64,000 nt of DNA from Piezodorus guildinii. Taxonomy: Eukaryota; Arthropoda; Insecta; Hemiptera; Pentatomidae. Location of the stretch: NCBI GenBank assembly GCA_023052935.1, contig CM041292.1, positions 170,169,900-170,233,899 of the forward strand, written 5' to 3'. Under the pieces are notes generated by a model, which worked only from the letters and a program-made list of their open reading frames with translations, made no database searches and was not told the origin of the DNA. The translations under genes were made by a program, and so were the position numbers. Below, piece after piece: positions 10,053-20,886 of this stretch (positions are counted from its first letter, which is position 1; each line of letters starts with the position of its first letter).

Positions 10053-12742
10053 GTAAAAGGCCTTTAGCGATCCTGTTATGGAATGCAAATGGACTACTCA
10101 ACCATCGGGACGAACTGGACATATTTCTTCACCACAATTTCATAGACATAGCCCTACTGACTGAGACCCATTTTACTACAAACTCTCATTTCTACATACG
10201 TGACTACACTACATACAGAACAGATCATCCAGACAACACATCTCACGCTGGCTCGTGTATACTTATACACAAATCCTTACCTCACTCTTTCATTCCTTCA
10301 ACTCCTACTGACTCCATTCAATCAACCTCCATTACCTTAACCTGCCGTCCTTTCAACCTAACTTTCTCAGCTGTATATTGTCTTCCTGGTAATACTCTTT
10401 CCTTCAGTCATCTTGATTCCTTATTCCGATCCTTTGGTCCGCGCTTCATTGCTGGTGGAGATTACAACGCCAAAGACCAACGGTGGGGATGCCGAACGTC
10501 TAATACTCGTGGCAGGATTCTTTCCCAAGTCACTACCTCCAATAGCTATTCCATCTTATCACCTCAAGATCCTACCTATTGGCCTACATCCCTTAAGAAA
10601 CGTCCCGATATCCTTGATATATTCATTACTTCCCAAATAACCTCCACCCAATCTACAATCAAATCCTTAGATGAACTTTCCTCAGATCATAGCCCTGTTC
10701 TGCTTCTCATGCACTCAAATCCTATTAATAAACCCTCTCCTCCTTCACTGATTAAAGGACATATCAACTGGGACAACTTTCGATATGATCTAGAGAACAA
10801 ACTGGACTTGAAAATTCCGTTAAAAACTAAACAGGACATAGACTCTGCCATTAATGAACTTACAAACTCAATAGAAACTGCCATACATTCCAATACATCT
10901 CACTATACAAATAGGAAGGCTCAGGAAACCTACTTGCCAAATCATATTCGGCTCTTAATAACTGAAAAACGCCGAGCAAGAGCAAAGTGGCATAGAACTA
11001 GATATCCTTCAGACAAAACCCATTACAGTAAACTAACTAACAAATTAAAAACAGAAATACGAAAATTCAAAATTCAAAAATTTCAGAACATTACAGAAAC
11101 CTTAACTACTTCAGACAAATCTTTATGGAAAACAACTGCAACATTACTAAAATACAAATCCTTTAATCATCCACTTCTCACTGATTCCCAGACCTGGACG
11201 AAATCCGATGAAGAAAAATCCCAAATCTTTGGTGAACACCTTTCTAAAACGTTTAATCCGCATCCTGATATCCTTGATCCGATCCATATTAAACATGTTG
11301 AAGCAGAACTAACTGTTCCACTCCAAATGTCCCTTCCTCCCAAGGCCTTTCACCCTTCAGAAATTATTAGCCTCATCCAAAGATTACCATCCAAAAAAGC
11401 TCCTGGCCACGATCTCATCACGCCCCGCATCCTGAAACAGCTTCCCAGAAAAGCCATACTCATACTCTGCTATATATATAATGCCACGCTGCGTTCCACT
11501 TATTTTCCTGATCCTTGGAAATTTTCAATCATCAAAATGCTCCCTAAGCCTAAAAAGCCTCTTGAAAACCCATCTTCATACCGTCCTATCTCTCTTTTGC
11601 CCATTATGGGGAAAATCCTAGAAAAACTGCTCCTTAAACGTATATACCCAATCCTAGATATTAACCATGTGATTCCTGACCACCAGTTTGGATTTCGCTC
11701 ATCCCATTCCACTATACAACAGTGTCACCGTGTGGTGGATGTGATATCTTCTACATTGGAGCGCGGGATGTATTGCACTGGAGCCTTTCTTGACGTACAA
11801 CAGGCCTTTGACCGGGTTTGGCACCCAGGGCTGCTCTACAAACTTCGCCAATTCCTCTCTCCTACGTACTTCTTATTAATCCGATCCTACCTCACTGATA
11901 GAACCTTTAAAGTAAGTCATAACCTTTCCTACTCATCCATATTTCCTCAGTCCGCTGGTGTACCTCAGGGTAGTATTTTGGGCCCAATCCTTTATACCAT
12001 ATATACAGCTGATATTCCAATCCATCCTGGTACTGTCCTCACAACCTACGCAGATGACACTTGTGTGTTATCCGTAAATAATGACCCATCTGTTGCTTCC
12101 AAAACCCTTCAGTCCCACATTTCTTCCATTGAAGAATGGTGTCAAAAGTGGAGAATTAAAATCAACCCTACTAAATCCCATCAAATTACCTTCACCCTTC
12201 GTCGAAAACCTATGTCCGCCTGTCCCACTATTTCCTTTAACAATATTCCACTCACCTCAGTTGAACAGATCCGGTACCTAGGACTCCATCTAGACAAACG
12301 TCTTACTTGGAATCCTCACACTAGACTGAAACGACAAGAAACAGCTCGTAGATACCGCTTACTACAACACTTACTGGACAAACGATCAAAACTTTCCACA
12401 TACTACAAAAAATTAATTTATATAACCATCATTAGGCCTATTTGGACATATGGGATTGAGTTATGGGGATCCACCAAACCATCCAATTCTTCCCGCATTC
12501 AATCCTTGCAATCCAAAATCCTCCGAAAGATCCTAAACGCCCCTTACTTTGTCACCAATAAAATAATTCATAAAGACCTAAATATCCCATTAGTCGCAGA
12601 TCTAGCCCGAACTAGATATTCCTCCTTTTATTCCAAATTACCCGTCCACTCCAACCCACTCGTCCGCAAACTCTCATCTCCTATTCCTGATCATCTTCCT
12701 AGGCGGCTGAAAAGACGATGGCCTCGAGACCTACTTAGCTGA
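10049..12742 (+). CDS. LINE ORF2: endonuclease and reverse transcriptase
   Basis: An 897-residue protein that nicks target DNA and copies element RNA there (target-primed reverse transcription). The N-terminal endonuclease/exonuclease/phosphatase domain (about 1-225) shows 'LLWNANG', 'LLTETHF', 'GGDYNAKDQRWG' (Asp138, Asn140) and 'SSDHSP' (Asp213, His214), so the expected catalytic residues are present. The RT domain (about 440-720) has 'KKAPGHD', 'SYRPISLLP', 'FLDVQQAFDRVWH', 'AGVPQGSILGP' and the catalytic 'YADD' at 667-670. The C-terminal part contains 'SLQSKILRKILNAPYFVT'. No RNase H follows. It starts at an ATG inside ATGA with the ORF1 stop, which suggests termination-reinitiation. The length is normal for Jockey. 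Confidence 0.95.
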   Translation: MSKRPLAILLWNANGLLNHRDELDIFLHHNFIDIALLTETHFTTNSHFYIRDYTTYRTDHPDNTSHAGSCILIHKSLPHSFIPSTPTDSIQSTSITLTCRPFNLTFSAVYCLPGNTLSFSHLDSLFRSFGPRFIAGGDYNAKDQRWGCRTSNTRGRILSQVTTSNSYSILSPQDPTYWPTSLKKRPDILDIFITSQITSTQSTIKSLDELSSDHSPVLLLMHSNPINKPSPPSLIKGHINWDNFRYDLENKLDLKIPLKTKQDIDSAINELTNSIETAIHSNTSHYTNRKAQETYLPNHIRLLITEKRRARAKWHRTRYPSDKTHYSKLTNKLKTEIRKFKIQKFQNITETLTTSDKSLWKTTATLLKYKSFNHPLLTDSQTWTKSDEEKSQIFGEHLSKTFNPHPDILDPIHIKHVEAELTVPLQMSLPPKAFHPSEIISLIQRLPSKKAPGHDLITPRILKQLPRKAILILCYIYNATLRSTYFPDPWKFSIIKMLPKPKKPLENPSSYRPISLLPIMGKILEKLLLKRIYPILDINHVIPDHQFGFRSSHSTIQQCHRVVDVISSTLERGMYCTGAFLDVQQAFDRVWHPGLLYKLRQFLSPTYFLLIRSYLTDRTFKVSHNLSYSSIFPQSAGVPQGSILGPILYTIYTADIPIHPGTVLTTYADDTCVLSVNNDPSVASKTLQSHISSIEEWCQKWRIKINPTKSHQITFTLRRKPMSACPTISFNNIPLTSVEQIRYLGLHLDKRLTWNPHTRLKRQETARRYRLLQHLLDKRSKLSTYYKKLIYITIIRPIWTYGIELWGSTKPSNSSRIQSLQSKILRKILNAPYFVTNKIIHKDLNIPLVADLARTRYSSFYSKLPVHSNPLVRKLSSPIPDHLPRRLKRRWPRDLLS

Positions 12743-12881
12743 ATAAACTTTGAAGTGCTACCACTGGGTAGTTTCTTCACATGCCTGTATCACGCCCACT
12801 TGATCTATTAGCACATTTACTTATTGTATTTTATTGTAATACAGTTGTAAATTTCTTTTAAATAAAAAAAAAAAAAAAAAA
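12743..12881 (+). other. LINE 3' UTR and poly(A) tail
   Basis: Short 3' UTR after the ORF2 stop. An 'aaataaaa' polyadenylation-like signal runs directly into about 21 A residues (12864-12884). The tail merges with the A-starting TSD, so the exact border is ambiguous by up to 3 bases. Confidence 0.85.
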
Positions 12882-12893
12882 AAATAGTACTTA
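12882..12893 (+). repeat. Target-site duplication, right copy
   Basis: AAATAGTACTTA, identical to 7835-7846. Confidence 0.85.
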
Positions 12894-12898
12894 CTAGT

Positions 12899-13139
12899 CC
12901 ATTTGACGTCACATTATGCTACAGTGTGAGTCCTAAATTGTGCATATCCAGGTTTAATTAGGTTAGAACTTTAACGAGTACCTGAAATTGCACAGACTTG
13001 GTACCACCAATTTACGTACTCTTCGAAGTATGGTATAACCCAAGATTTTTTACTCCCTTTAAAAAATTCTAAGGCAACCTGCAGGTTTGAACCCGCGGCC
13101 TGGGAGGCTGTTATGCTAACCACTACGCCACTAGTGACC
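12899..13139 (-). mobile_element. tRNA-derived SINE, family A, copy 1
   Basis: A minus-strand SINE. On the minus strand the head contains a tRNA B-box-like 'GGTTCAAACC' read from 'gcaggtttgaacccgcggcc', followed by the body blocks shared with the other family A copies ('taaggattttttactccc', 'ttaacgagtacctg', 'gagtcctaaat'). An internal piece of the 3' body is deleted. The copy lies a few bases from the LINE insertion site. Confidence 0.8.
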
Positions 13140-13330
13140 AAAAAATACTTTTAAATTAATACTTGTATTGAGAAAGGACTAAATAATTGTTAACATTTTA
13201 CTTAATTTTATATTATTCCTAATTAAGCTTTTAGACTGAAATATATTATTTTAAGTGGTTTCCTTGAACTAAATAAAAAAATGCAGTCAATTTAACACAC
13301 AATTAAGTGTAAACTTAATTTATTGGTGCC

Positions 13331-13363
13331 GACGTTTCGGCCTAAATTATAGGCCTTCTTCAG
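13331..13363 (-). other. CTGAAGA-hairpin-GAAACGTC motif (hammerhead-like core), locus 1
   Basis: On the minus strand the order is CTGAAGA, A, GGCC, a 9-nt loop, GGCC, GAAA, CGTC. This fits the invariant core of a hammerhead fold (CUGANGA, stem II, GAAA) with a very short stem III, as reported for Penelope-like elements. No extended stem I is evident here. The same layout with a different stem sequence occurs at 30535-30564 and 37871-37912. The functional assignment is inference. Confidence 0.45.
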
Positions 13364-13460
13364 GGTGGTTGTGTGAGCTGAAAGGCGTCAGTCAACAACA
13401 ATAAAATAAAATTAAAAAATAAAATAAATCAACAATCAAATAAATAAACAAATATTTTAA

Positions 13461-13517
13461 AAATTATTATTTCATTAACCTCATATAAAAAATCTCAGGT
13501 TAATGAAATAATAATTT
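13461..13517. repeat. Perfect 21-bp inverted repeat (hairpin)
   Basis: The arms at 13461-13481 and 13497-13517 are exact reverse complements around a 15-nt AT-rich loop. The arm ends in 'CATTAACCT' and the second begins 'AGGTTAATG'. It lies about 100 bases from hammerhead-like locus 1. It may be a small foldback element or an element terminus. Confidence 0.85.
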
Positions 13518-13689
13518 GTATAATACGATGTTATTTTATAGATCATTGAAAAAAAAATGCAATAATATTTTATTATTTATTATGCAGTTTCACTTACATT
13601 GTATATAAAAAATGCAATAAGTATTGTGATAGTCGAATTTTAAATGTGTTAACTCGAATATGTTCAAGTTTTGAATATGTGAACTTGAA

Positions 13690-13915
13690 AAAGAAAAGTC
13701 TTATGAAATTGAAATTCCATATTTGAAACAACTATCTGCCTGGGATGTTACAGAACTATTTCATGAAAATGGACAGACCAGAAATTTCACGTTATACTAA
13801 ACATTTTGCAACTTTTTATCATTATCTCAAAAAGAAACCAAGCGATAATGGTTAAACTCTCAATATTGATGAAAAATCAAATTGGTTTTAATTTCATGAA
13901 GATTTAATTATGCTT
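13690..13915 (+). repeat. Dispersed repeat family R, partial copy
   Basis: Shares 'gaaattgaaattccatattt', 'gggatgttacag' and a 'gataatggttaaactc' block with the other family R copies, in the same order. Both ends are missing. Confidence 0.55.
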
Positions 13916-13926
13916 GTTTTGACTCA

Positions 13927-13973
13927 CGGCCTTGGGCAAAGAAGGTTATGCAAGCTACTACACCACAGGTGAC
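13927..13973 (-). repeat. SINE family A head fragment
   Basis: Only the tRNA-like head remains ('cttgggcaaagaaggttatg' then 'ccacaggtgacc'). It matches the head of the copy at 62.1-62.4 kb. Confidence 0.55.
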
Positions 13974-14286
13974 CCCGCCAGGTCACTAGTTTTATTCATA
14001 AAAGCTAGTTTCCATATATCTCCTTTAGTTGAGTATAAAATTCTTTCATAGTTCATCTTTAAAAATTCCTTAATGCAACTATCAATATGAAATGATCCAT
14101 TATTATGAATAAAAATAAAATGTACTTTGAAGCAGCATTTAATAATAATATCTTTTGAAAATGGAGGAAATGGCGTAACCATAGCTATTTCAAAACATGT
14201 TAAATATTTAGTCCCCTTGGACTGCTAAGTAATTTTCAAATATCACATTAACAACAAAATAAATAGTACCCGTAAAGTATTATATA

Positions 14287-14540
14287 AAATGTACTCCTAC
14301 TTCAATAAAAAATTATTACCAAAAAACAAGCTAATATCATATAAAACTGTTATCAGGCCTATGATTACACATGCACGCCCAGCCTGGGAGTCTTGCAAGC
14401 AAAACATATATTAACAAACTGCAAGTATTACAAACTAGAAGTCCACGAATCATTAATAATTATCCATCATACACGAAAATAACTACCATACACAAAGAAC
14501 TGGACATTCGAACAATCCAATAATTTATACACCAACAAAC
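14287..14540 (+). pseudogene. LINE RT C-terminal fragment
   Basis: Readable in broken frames as the Jockey-type region after the RT catalytic core: 'LISYKTVIRPMITHA' corresponds to 'LIYITIIRPIWTYG' of the intact element, followed by a 'PAWES' block and 'NNYHTQ'. Several stops are present and no further LINE sequence follows. Confidence 0.6.
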
Positions 14541-14599
14541 AATATCGTTTTTCACACAATGCCAACTGACTGACGATTCCGTTACACAACCATAAGAGA

Positions 14600-15847
14600 A
14601 CTAAACATATATCGTTATAAAAATTCTAAATTACCAAGCCTTATCTTGTGATTTTGATATTGTAATTTTGTTTATTTATATTTTTTTATTTCTTTTTTTT
14701 TTTATTTCTTTTCTTAGTTGGGTTTTTCAAATTTTTACCAACAATAAAACAATTGATGCACAAAATTTATTTTATTAAATAAGTAGCGCATTGTAATGGA
14801 GTACTAAGCAATGTTTAATAACTGTGCAGATGTATCCTATGCAAATAAAGATTGATGTTTTATATAAAAAAAATTATTTTCATCAAAAAATGTGTTCTTG
14901 ATAAATTTGGAAAGTTCATTTATGCAAAATTATAAATTTTAAGAGTCATATAATTTATTTATTGCACAAATGGAGCTTAATACACTCCAATTTTAATAAA
15001 TGTTTGTCGGGCAGAAGAGAGCACATGAAACAATTATTGGGATCAGAAGGAATAATTTAATTAGAGTTCAATTAAGAGAATGCTTACAATTGTTCAATAA
15101 GCGCCAGGGGCTAAACGCTTCAAATATTAAGCCTTTAATTGTCTGTAATAGAGTGCCGCTATGGAGTTCTAATTCCCATCCTGAATATTTCCTAAGCGGT
15201 CGGTGGCAATTAGAATGCAAGAAAGTTTTCAGTTGCCCGCTCCTCCGATTAACGTTCCCAAGAAGGTTTTATATGAATAATAGCTTTTGATCAGAACGAG
15301 TCGATAGCCATCACGCTAAATGCTCTCGGCATTAAAGGATTTAGGAAGCACATTACTTGGTCGAAATCCATCATTTAATCATACACTAGCACATGTGATG
15401 GGTTCTGGGAAAACTGACAGAACAAGTTTCCGCTGCTAGTTACCGATTCGAGTAAGCCAGATGTTAGATTGCTTTAGAAGTCTTCCACAAGCGTGCACAA
15501 ATTCATCCACGCCAGGCATAAAAAATGTATGCCTTCGACTTGTTCAAACTAGGATCCAGTAAATTGTGCTACATGTGTATCCAGTGTAACCATGTTTCAA
15601 ACTTCCAACTAGTCTAATTGTATTAACGCTTTTCTATAATTTAGTCCTAGCGGATTATTCAACTCATGGCTACCCTGCACGCTAGCTACTGTGATATTCA
15701 CACAAAGATTACTCCGTTTATGTCCAAATACAAACAAGAATATTATCTTCCATAAACCTTACTGTCAAATGGATCTTCTTTTTGACTACTTTTGCGTACG
15801 AAACAAAGTTCTATCATAATTATTCAACATAATTTTTACCTTCACTT
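14600..15847. other. AT-rich spacer with an unrecognised 96-codon frame
   Basis: Contains an open frame at 15000-15290 (+) with no motif that I recognise. The surrounding 15040-15520 is less AT-rich than its flanks and could be an old element or a host non-coding region. No function is claimed. Confidence 0.4.
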
Positions 15848-16745
15848 ACCTATATATGAAATATCTAGTAAGGGAAACTATTGCGATCGAGTTCGAGTTC
15901 AATGAAGATTTAATATACATTCACTTCTGTGATTATTTAATTAGACCCTACAACGATAACCTGTCTTAACCATGACCAACGAAAAAAAGAAAACATTTTT
16001 TTTTTTTTGTTTAGATAGGGAGATTAATATTACCTTAGGAAATCAAATAAACCTAAACGACCATGAGGGCCACCTGTAGCATAGTGGTTAATATAACATT
16101 CTTCTATGCCTAAGGTTTAAACCCGCAGGTAGCCCTAGAAGGTTTCAAAAGGAGAAACAAATCCTTAGTTTTGCCGTCCTTCGGAGGAGAAGTAAAACTT
16201 TGGTCCCAAACCTGTACGATGTCAGGTACTCGTTAAAGATCCTATCTTAATTAACTCCTCTAGCATCGTCCTACTAGCCTCAGCAGCATAAAGTGACATT
16301 AAACAAATAAACAAACCTTACGACCATGTTGTATTTATTTTATAAGAACCTTCTCGTGACTGTCATAAACAAACAAAAAAAGAATTAAGGTAATTAGTCA
16401 AGCCTCCAAGTGTGATGCCATGACCGAGAGAAAAAGGGATTCATTTTTATATTGAAACCGACAAGTTTTCTAAAATTGTTATTTCATATTTTTAGACCGT
16501 ACCAGTATATGTCGAAGATGTTACAGCAAGATTTTCAACAAAATCAGCGAATCGGAAGACCCACTTGCTTTTTGCACATTCTTACAAATTCCTAAAAAAA
16601 AAACTATAACGTTTTCGATTAAACTGACTATATCTATGTAAAATTTAAGGCATATAATATCATGTAGGTTTCATTGTGATCGAAATATATTGACAGGGCT
16701 TAAATGCCAATATTTTAATATGTCCATATCTTCCTCTAAAATAGT
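15848..16745 (+). repeat. Dispersed repeat family R copy, interrupted by a SINE
   Basis: The family R start block ('atgaaatatctagtaaggga', 'attgcgatcga') is at 15858-15893. The later blocks ('tttcatatttttagac', 'aatcatgtaggtttcattg'-like, 'gacagggcttaaatgcc') are at 16480-16715. SINE family A (16064-16317) sits between them, so the repeat is the older of the two. Confidence 0.55.
16064..16317 (+). mobile_element. tRNA-derived SINE, family A, copy 2
   Basis: Plus-strand copy. The tRNA-like head is 'tgtagcatagtggttaata' (A box), with the B box decayed to 'ggtttaaaccc'. The body blocks 'aaatccttagttttgccgtc' and 'gatgtcaggtactcgttaaa' follow, and the tail is 'aaacaaataaacaaa'. Confidence 0.85.
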
Positions 16746-19404
16746 TAGGAAAAACTAAAATCAAAGGTAAAACAAAGTAAAACCAAAATCAAAGGTACTT
16801 AATTTTTTTTGTAATTAATATTATTTTTAAATTTTATATTTTTAGATAATGGCTGTATTAAGGAAATAATATTTTTACTTTCAGATGAAAAGTTGTTGAA
16901 AATTGCATAATAGCCAAAACGTTTTGCATTTTAATAAATGCGATTAAGAATAATTACAGCCTCCAATTCCATATTAAAACCTTCTTTTTTCTTATTGTTT
17001 GCGCAATTGTTCTAGAAAAAAAATGTTTCCTGACCTTCTTGTTTTTCATTTAATCGCAACATATATGTAAATATACTTATTTATTTACTTCATACTTTAT
17101 ATAAGAGGTCTGGTAGCGTTACCCAACAAATAACTATATGTTGTGTCCAGACAGCAACGAGTTAGAAAAAGTTGTTTCTCCCAGGATAATGAGCATTGCA
17201 GAACTGTGTTTAAATTTGGAACACAAGGAAAAAGCCTTGTGGAATATGAGTTCGAAAGTATTAATTAGAGTGAGATCGTTTAATGGTTAATGAAGTAATC
17301 AGTCGAGTTGTTGAGAACTGCCGATTCTAATGATCTGAGCAAACGTACATTATTATGGAGGTTTGTACATTTTTGAAAGTAAATAATAAATTAATAAAAA
17401 TCAAATCGGTTATTGATATAATCATATTTCCTTTCAGATGAATAAAAAAATATATTTTTAGGAGCAAACATCGAAGATGAAGAATCGATTTCTGGGAAGA
17501 AGTTTGAACAAATTGCTTATGATGTTATGCAAAAAGACACAATCTATACCTCTACAAGATCTCAGGCTCCAAAATATTTTAATATATGTGCCGTGAAGCA
17601 GACTACATTCGTATTCGGATTGCTCTTATCACAAATAAATAAAATATATGTTTCGGCTGCTCATCAGTTTTTAAACATTCATTAGCTTAGATGAGAGACC
17701 GAAAGAAAATGTCTTAATTGTGATTTAAAAAACAAAAGTATATCAACTCTTTTTATTTAGTTTTAATTATTTTTTCTATTATTAATTGTAAATTAGTTTG
17801 TAGAAAATAATTCATTAATTTAAAACAGTGAAATAAACAACAATAACAAAAGACATACCGTAAATAAAAAAGATATGTTTTTAGTTCAAGTTTTTAATTA
17901 TTTGCTTTAGTCTAATACTATCACTGTAAATATGAAGAGGTTGTAACTAGTTAGTAAGCTATTTACCGTCGTCCGTTACAGAGCTAGTTTCTGAGTCCGT
18001 AATTTTCATTTATATCATTAATCGAATTGATTTCGGTTAAATTTCCGATTATACTACCAGTTATCGGCTATTGGGAGGCCGTTTTTTCTCTCAATTCTTT
18101 TTAGTCATCAACAAAACCACCGTCTACCGATTGGACTCCAGCTGCAAGTTGCCTGTAAACGTGTACGGACCAAGACGGAAGCCTGCTAACCATCTTCTAA
18201 TAACAATCTGGAAGTGGACCGCCTAATACTGGACCGCTTGTCAAGACAACACCATCATCAATTTCTACACTTCGATTACTTACCCAGGGTATTTAGGACA
18301 TTTTCTACTTCTTTAAATTGCGCTATTAATTTAAATAAAAATCTTAATGAGCACATTTAAAATTACTATGTATTAATTGTAAATATTAAATGTACCTCTG
18401 TCTTAATATTAATTATTATTAAAAATATAATTTAATTTAATTATCAATGTAATTTTAGTTTATTTGTTTTCTCATAGAGATTTTAAATAATTGAAATTTA
18501 ATTCCATTTTGTTTGTAAATACAGAATATGACAGAGAATAAGGTCGTCCAAGGGTGCAAGTTTGTTATCCTTACGGCGCCCTAAGAAATATATTTCCTCT
18601 TTTTCAGCTTTAGCCAAAATTAGCACCTACTCGGTTCAAAATCAAGGATAAGGTTGATGAATGTTAATCTTTATCGTTTATCAAACTATAATCACAGTAC
18701 TAAGTACTGCTTTCGGCATATCTTCTAAAATGTTAAGGGGAGCATCCAGTTTATTGAGTTGATAGTCATCTCTGGGATTTAGCCATTTGTCGAGATGATC
18801 AACGCCAGCACTTTCGTTTTGTCGAGCAGTGTAGCTGCTTCAACTATTCATCCAGACTTTGATATTTGTGGACCTTTTCGGCTTTTGAAGATTATCGTCT
18901 GATGGGACACCTACCTCAATGATCTTCGTATATTATTATTGTTTTTTATTTGCCTACACTTCATGAGAAGGAGTATTACTGGAGTAGTTTCCTATTGAAT
19001 ATTAAGGAAGGTTCTTAAAAAAACTTGCAGTGTTCAGCAATTCAGATTTTTGTGCTTCTTTGATTAGAAAAGTAGATAGGCCCAGCCAGCAGTCGGCCTC
19101 ACAATGACTTCATTCCGCTGTAAAATTCTTTCAACTCTGCTGCAAGATCTTGGTACTTTCAGATTTCTCGGCTGTGTGTGTCAGGTGATGGCACAACTGA
19201 ACATTGATCGTGCAATCATTTAGTGCTCTTATTTAGTCTTGATTTAGTCAATGGACGGAACCTTACACTTGAAACTCATGCTATCATGAGTTGTTGTTTT
19301 TTTCAATTTAGTTTTAGTTCTTCATATTTTCAAAATTAATTTAACCGATTAAATAGAACCATTTTAATGATTTTTCTACCACAATTCTAATTTATAGTTA
19401 AAAA
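16746..19404. other. Mostly AT-rich spacer; one protein-like remnant
   Basis: No gene recognised. On the minus strand at about 18689-18915 a frame interrupted by a single stop reads protein-like ('DDYQLNKLDAPLNILEDMPK' in part), possibly an unidentified transposon remnant. Blocks at 18085-18290 and 18760-19230 are less AT-rich than the rest, with nothing identifiable. Confidence 0.4.
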
Positions 19405-19766
19405 GTTGATTTCCACATAGTACTAAATCCATTCCAGGGAAGTTTACAGTAAGCGCGATAATCTCTCATTACTATTTTATTAAAACAGATAATTTATTTT
19501 CGCATTCAAATTTAGATTTTTTTTTTAATTATACTAATGAAGCAATATTAAATTTATGAAATGAAATGTTTTAGTATGATTTGGAACGAAACTAAATGTG
19601 TAGTAAGTTCCTTCAGAAAATAATTGCATTTCTAAATCGCGTTTTTTAAATTACTTGAGTGTTATTTAGATAAAATCTACTAGAAGATTTAGATAAAATT
19701 TAATAATGGGAATGCAAATATGTAAAAAAATCAAATTCTTAAAAAATATTCGTTAGTACCTTTTGG

Positions 19767-20714
19767 GTTCTGGACATAGCTCAAGCTTTTGACCTGGTGT
19801 GGCACCCGAGATTGCTCTTCAAGCTCAAAACCCATTTACCCCAATCCTTATACCTAGTCCTCCAATCCTATCTATCTAACCGCTACTTCCGAGTTCGCTG
19901 TGGTTCAGAATTTTCCAAACATTATATTGTTGAGGCCGGTGTTCCTCAAGGCAGCGTCTTGGGACCCGTCCTTTACATCCTCTACACCGCCGATATCCCT
20001 ACCGATCCCGATACCTTTCTGGCAACATTTGCTGATGACACCGCCATTTTATCATCCAATTCCGATCCTGAAGCAGCATCGCTAAACCTCCAAAAGCACC
20101 TTTCCCTTGTCGAAGACTGGTGCAATGCTTGGCGCATTAAGGTGAATGAAAGCAAATGCACTCACGTCACATTCACCCTTCGACGAAAATCCTGTCCAAC
20201 GGTTAATTTCAATTCCATACCGCTTCCTTCCTCAGACACAGTCCGGTATCTCGGCTTTTTACTAGACAAAAAATTGACGTGGAACCCACATACAAGACTT
20301 AAAAGAAAAGAACTCAACCGCAGATTCGGCCAGTTATATAGACTACTAAACAGAAAATCTCATCTTACAGTTGACAACAAATTACTAATATACAAGACAG
20401 TACTGAAACCTATATGGTCCTACGGACTTGAACTGTGGGGGACAGCTAAACATTCTAACATCAAACGCATCCAATCCTTCCAATCCAAAGTCCTCCGAAC
20501 AATAGTTAATGCTCCTTATTACGTTACCAACTGTACCCTACACCATGACCTTAATATTCCATTTGTTTTAGACCTGGTACCATCCAAATTCTCCAAATTT
20601 CATCTGAACCTTACTCACCATCCTAACCCTCTAGCACAATCCCTATCCGACACCACCCATCCGTACAATCCTCCTCGAAGATTGAAACGGCAGTGGCCGC
20701 GAGACGTATTGTAA
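19767..20714 (+). pseudogene. Truncated LINE ORF2 (RT second half)
   Basis: An open frame from the truncation point to the stop codon, beginning in the RT motif 'VLDIAQAFDLVWHPR', which corresponds to 'FLDVQQAFDRVWHPG' in the intact copy. It then shows 'AGVPQGSVLGP', the 'FADD' catalytic box (Phe instead of Tyr) and 'SFQSKVLRTIVNAPYYVT'. The endonuclease and the first half of the RT are absent, so it cannot act alone. The lack of stops shows that insertion was fairly recent. GTG at 19797 is not a meaningful start. Confidence 0.9.
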
Positions 20715-20854
20715 ACACTTAAATTGGAGTTCTGACACTGGTCAGATCCTCCACTCATGTACGGTATGTTTGTGGCTACAGCGCCCTAACTCAGCCTCCG
20801 CTGGCTCACACCAGTGATGCGGCTGAGATAGAGGCGTTGGGATCTCTTTGATTC

Positions 20855-20886
20855 CGCTTTTTCCTCCACAAGTGGAGGGAAAAGCG
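20855..20886 (+). repeat. 15-bp stem-loop in the LINE 3' UTR
   Basis: CGCTTTTTCCTCCAC, then AA, then GTGGAGGGAAAAGCG: fifteen pairs with one G-U. LINE reverse transcriptases often recognise a 3' UTR hairpin in their template, so this may be the recognition structure (inference). A similar but weaker hairpin occurs near 56307-56326. Confidence 0.7.

Larger units (their letters stand above)
7847..12881 (+). mobile_element. Full-length, apparently intact Jockey-type LINE
   Basis: A complete non-LTR retrotransposon of about 5.0 kb: 5' UTR (7847-8354), ORF1 (8355-10052), ORF2 (10049-12742), a short 3' UTR and a poly(A) tail (12864-12884), bounded by a 12-bp target-site duplication. Neither ORF has a stop or frameshift, so the copy looks young and possibly competent. 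ORF1 with three CCHC knuckles, and ORF2 with an endonuclease followed by an RT but no RNase H, place it in the Jockey group by known family architecture. Related but damaged sequence occurs at 1500-4829, 19767-21188 and 28377-28607. Confidence 0.93.
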
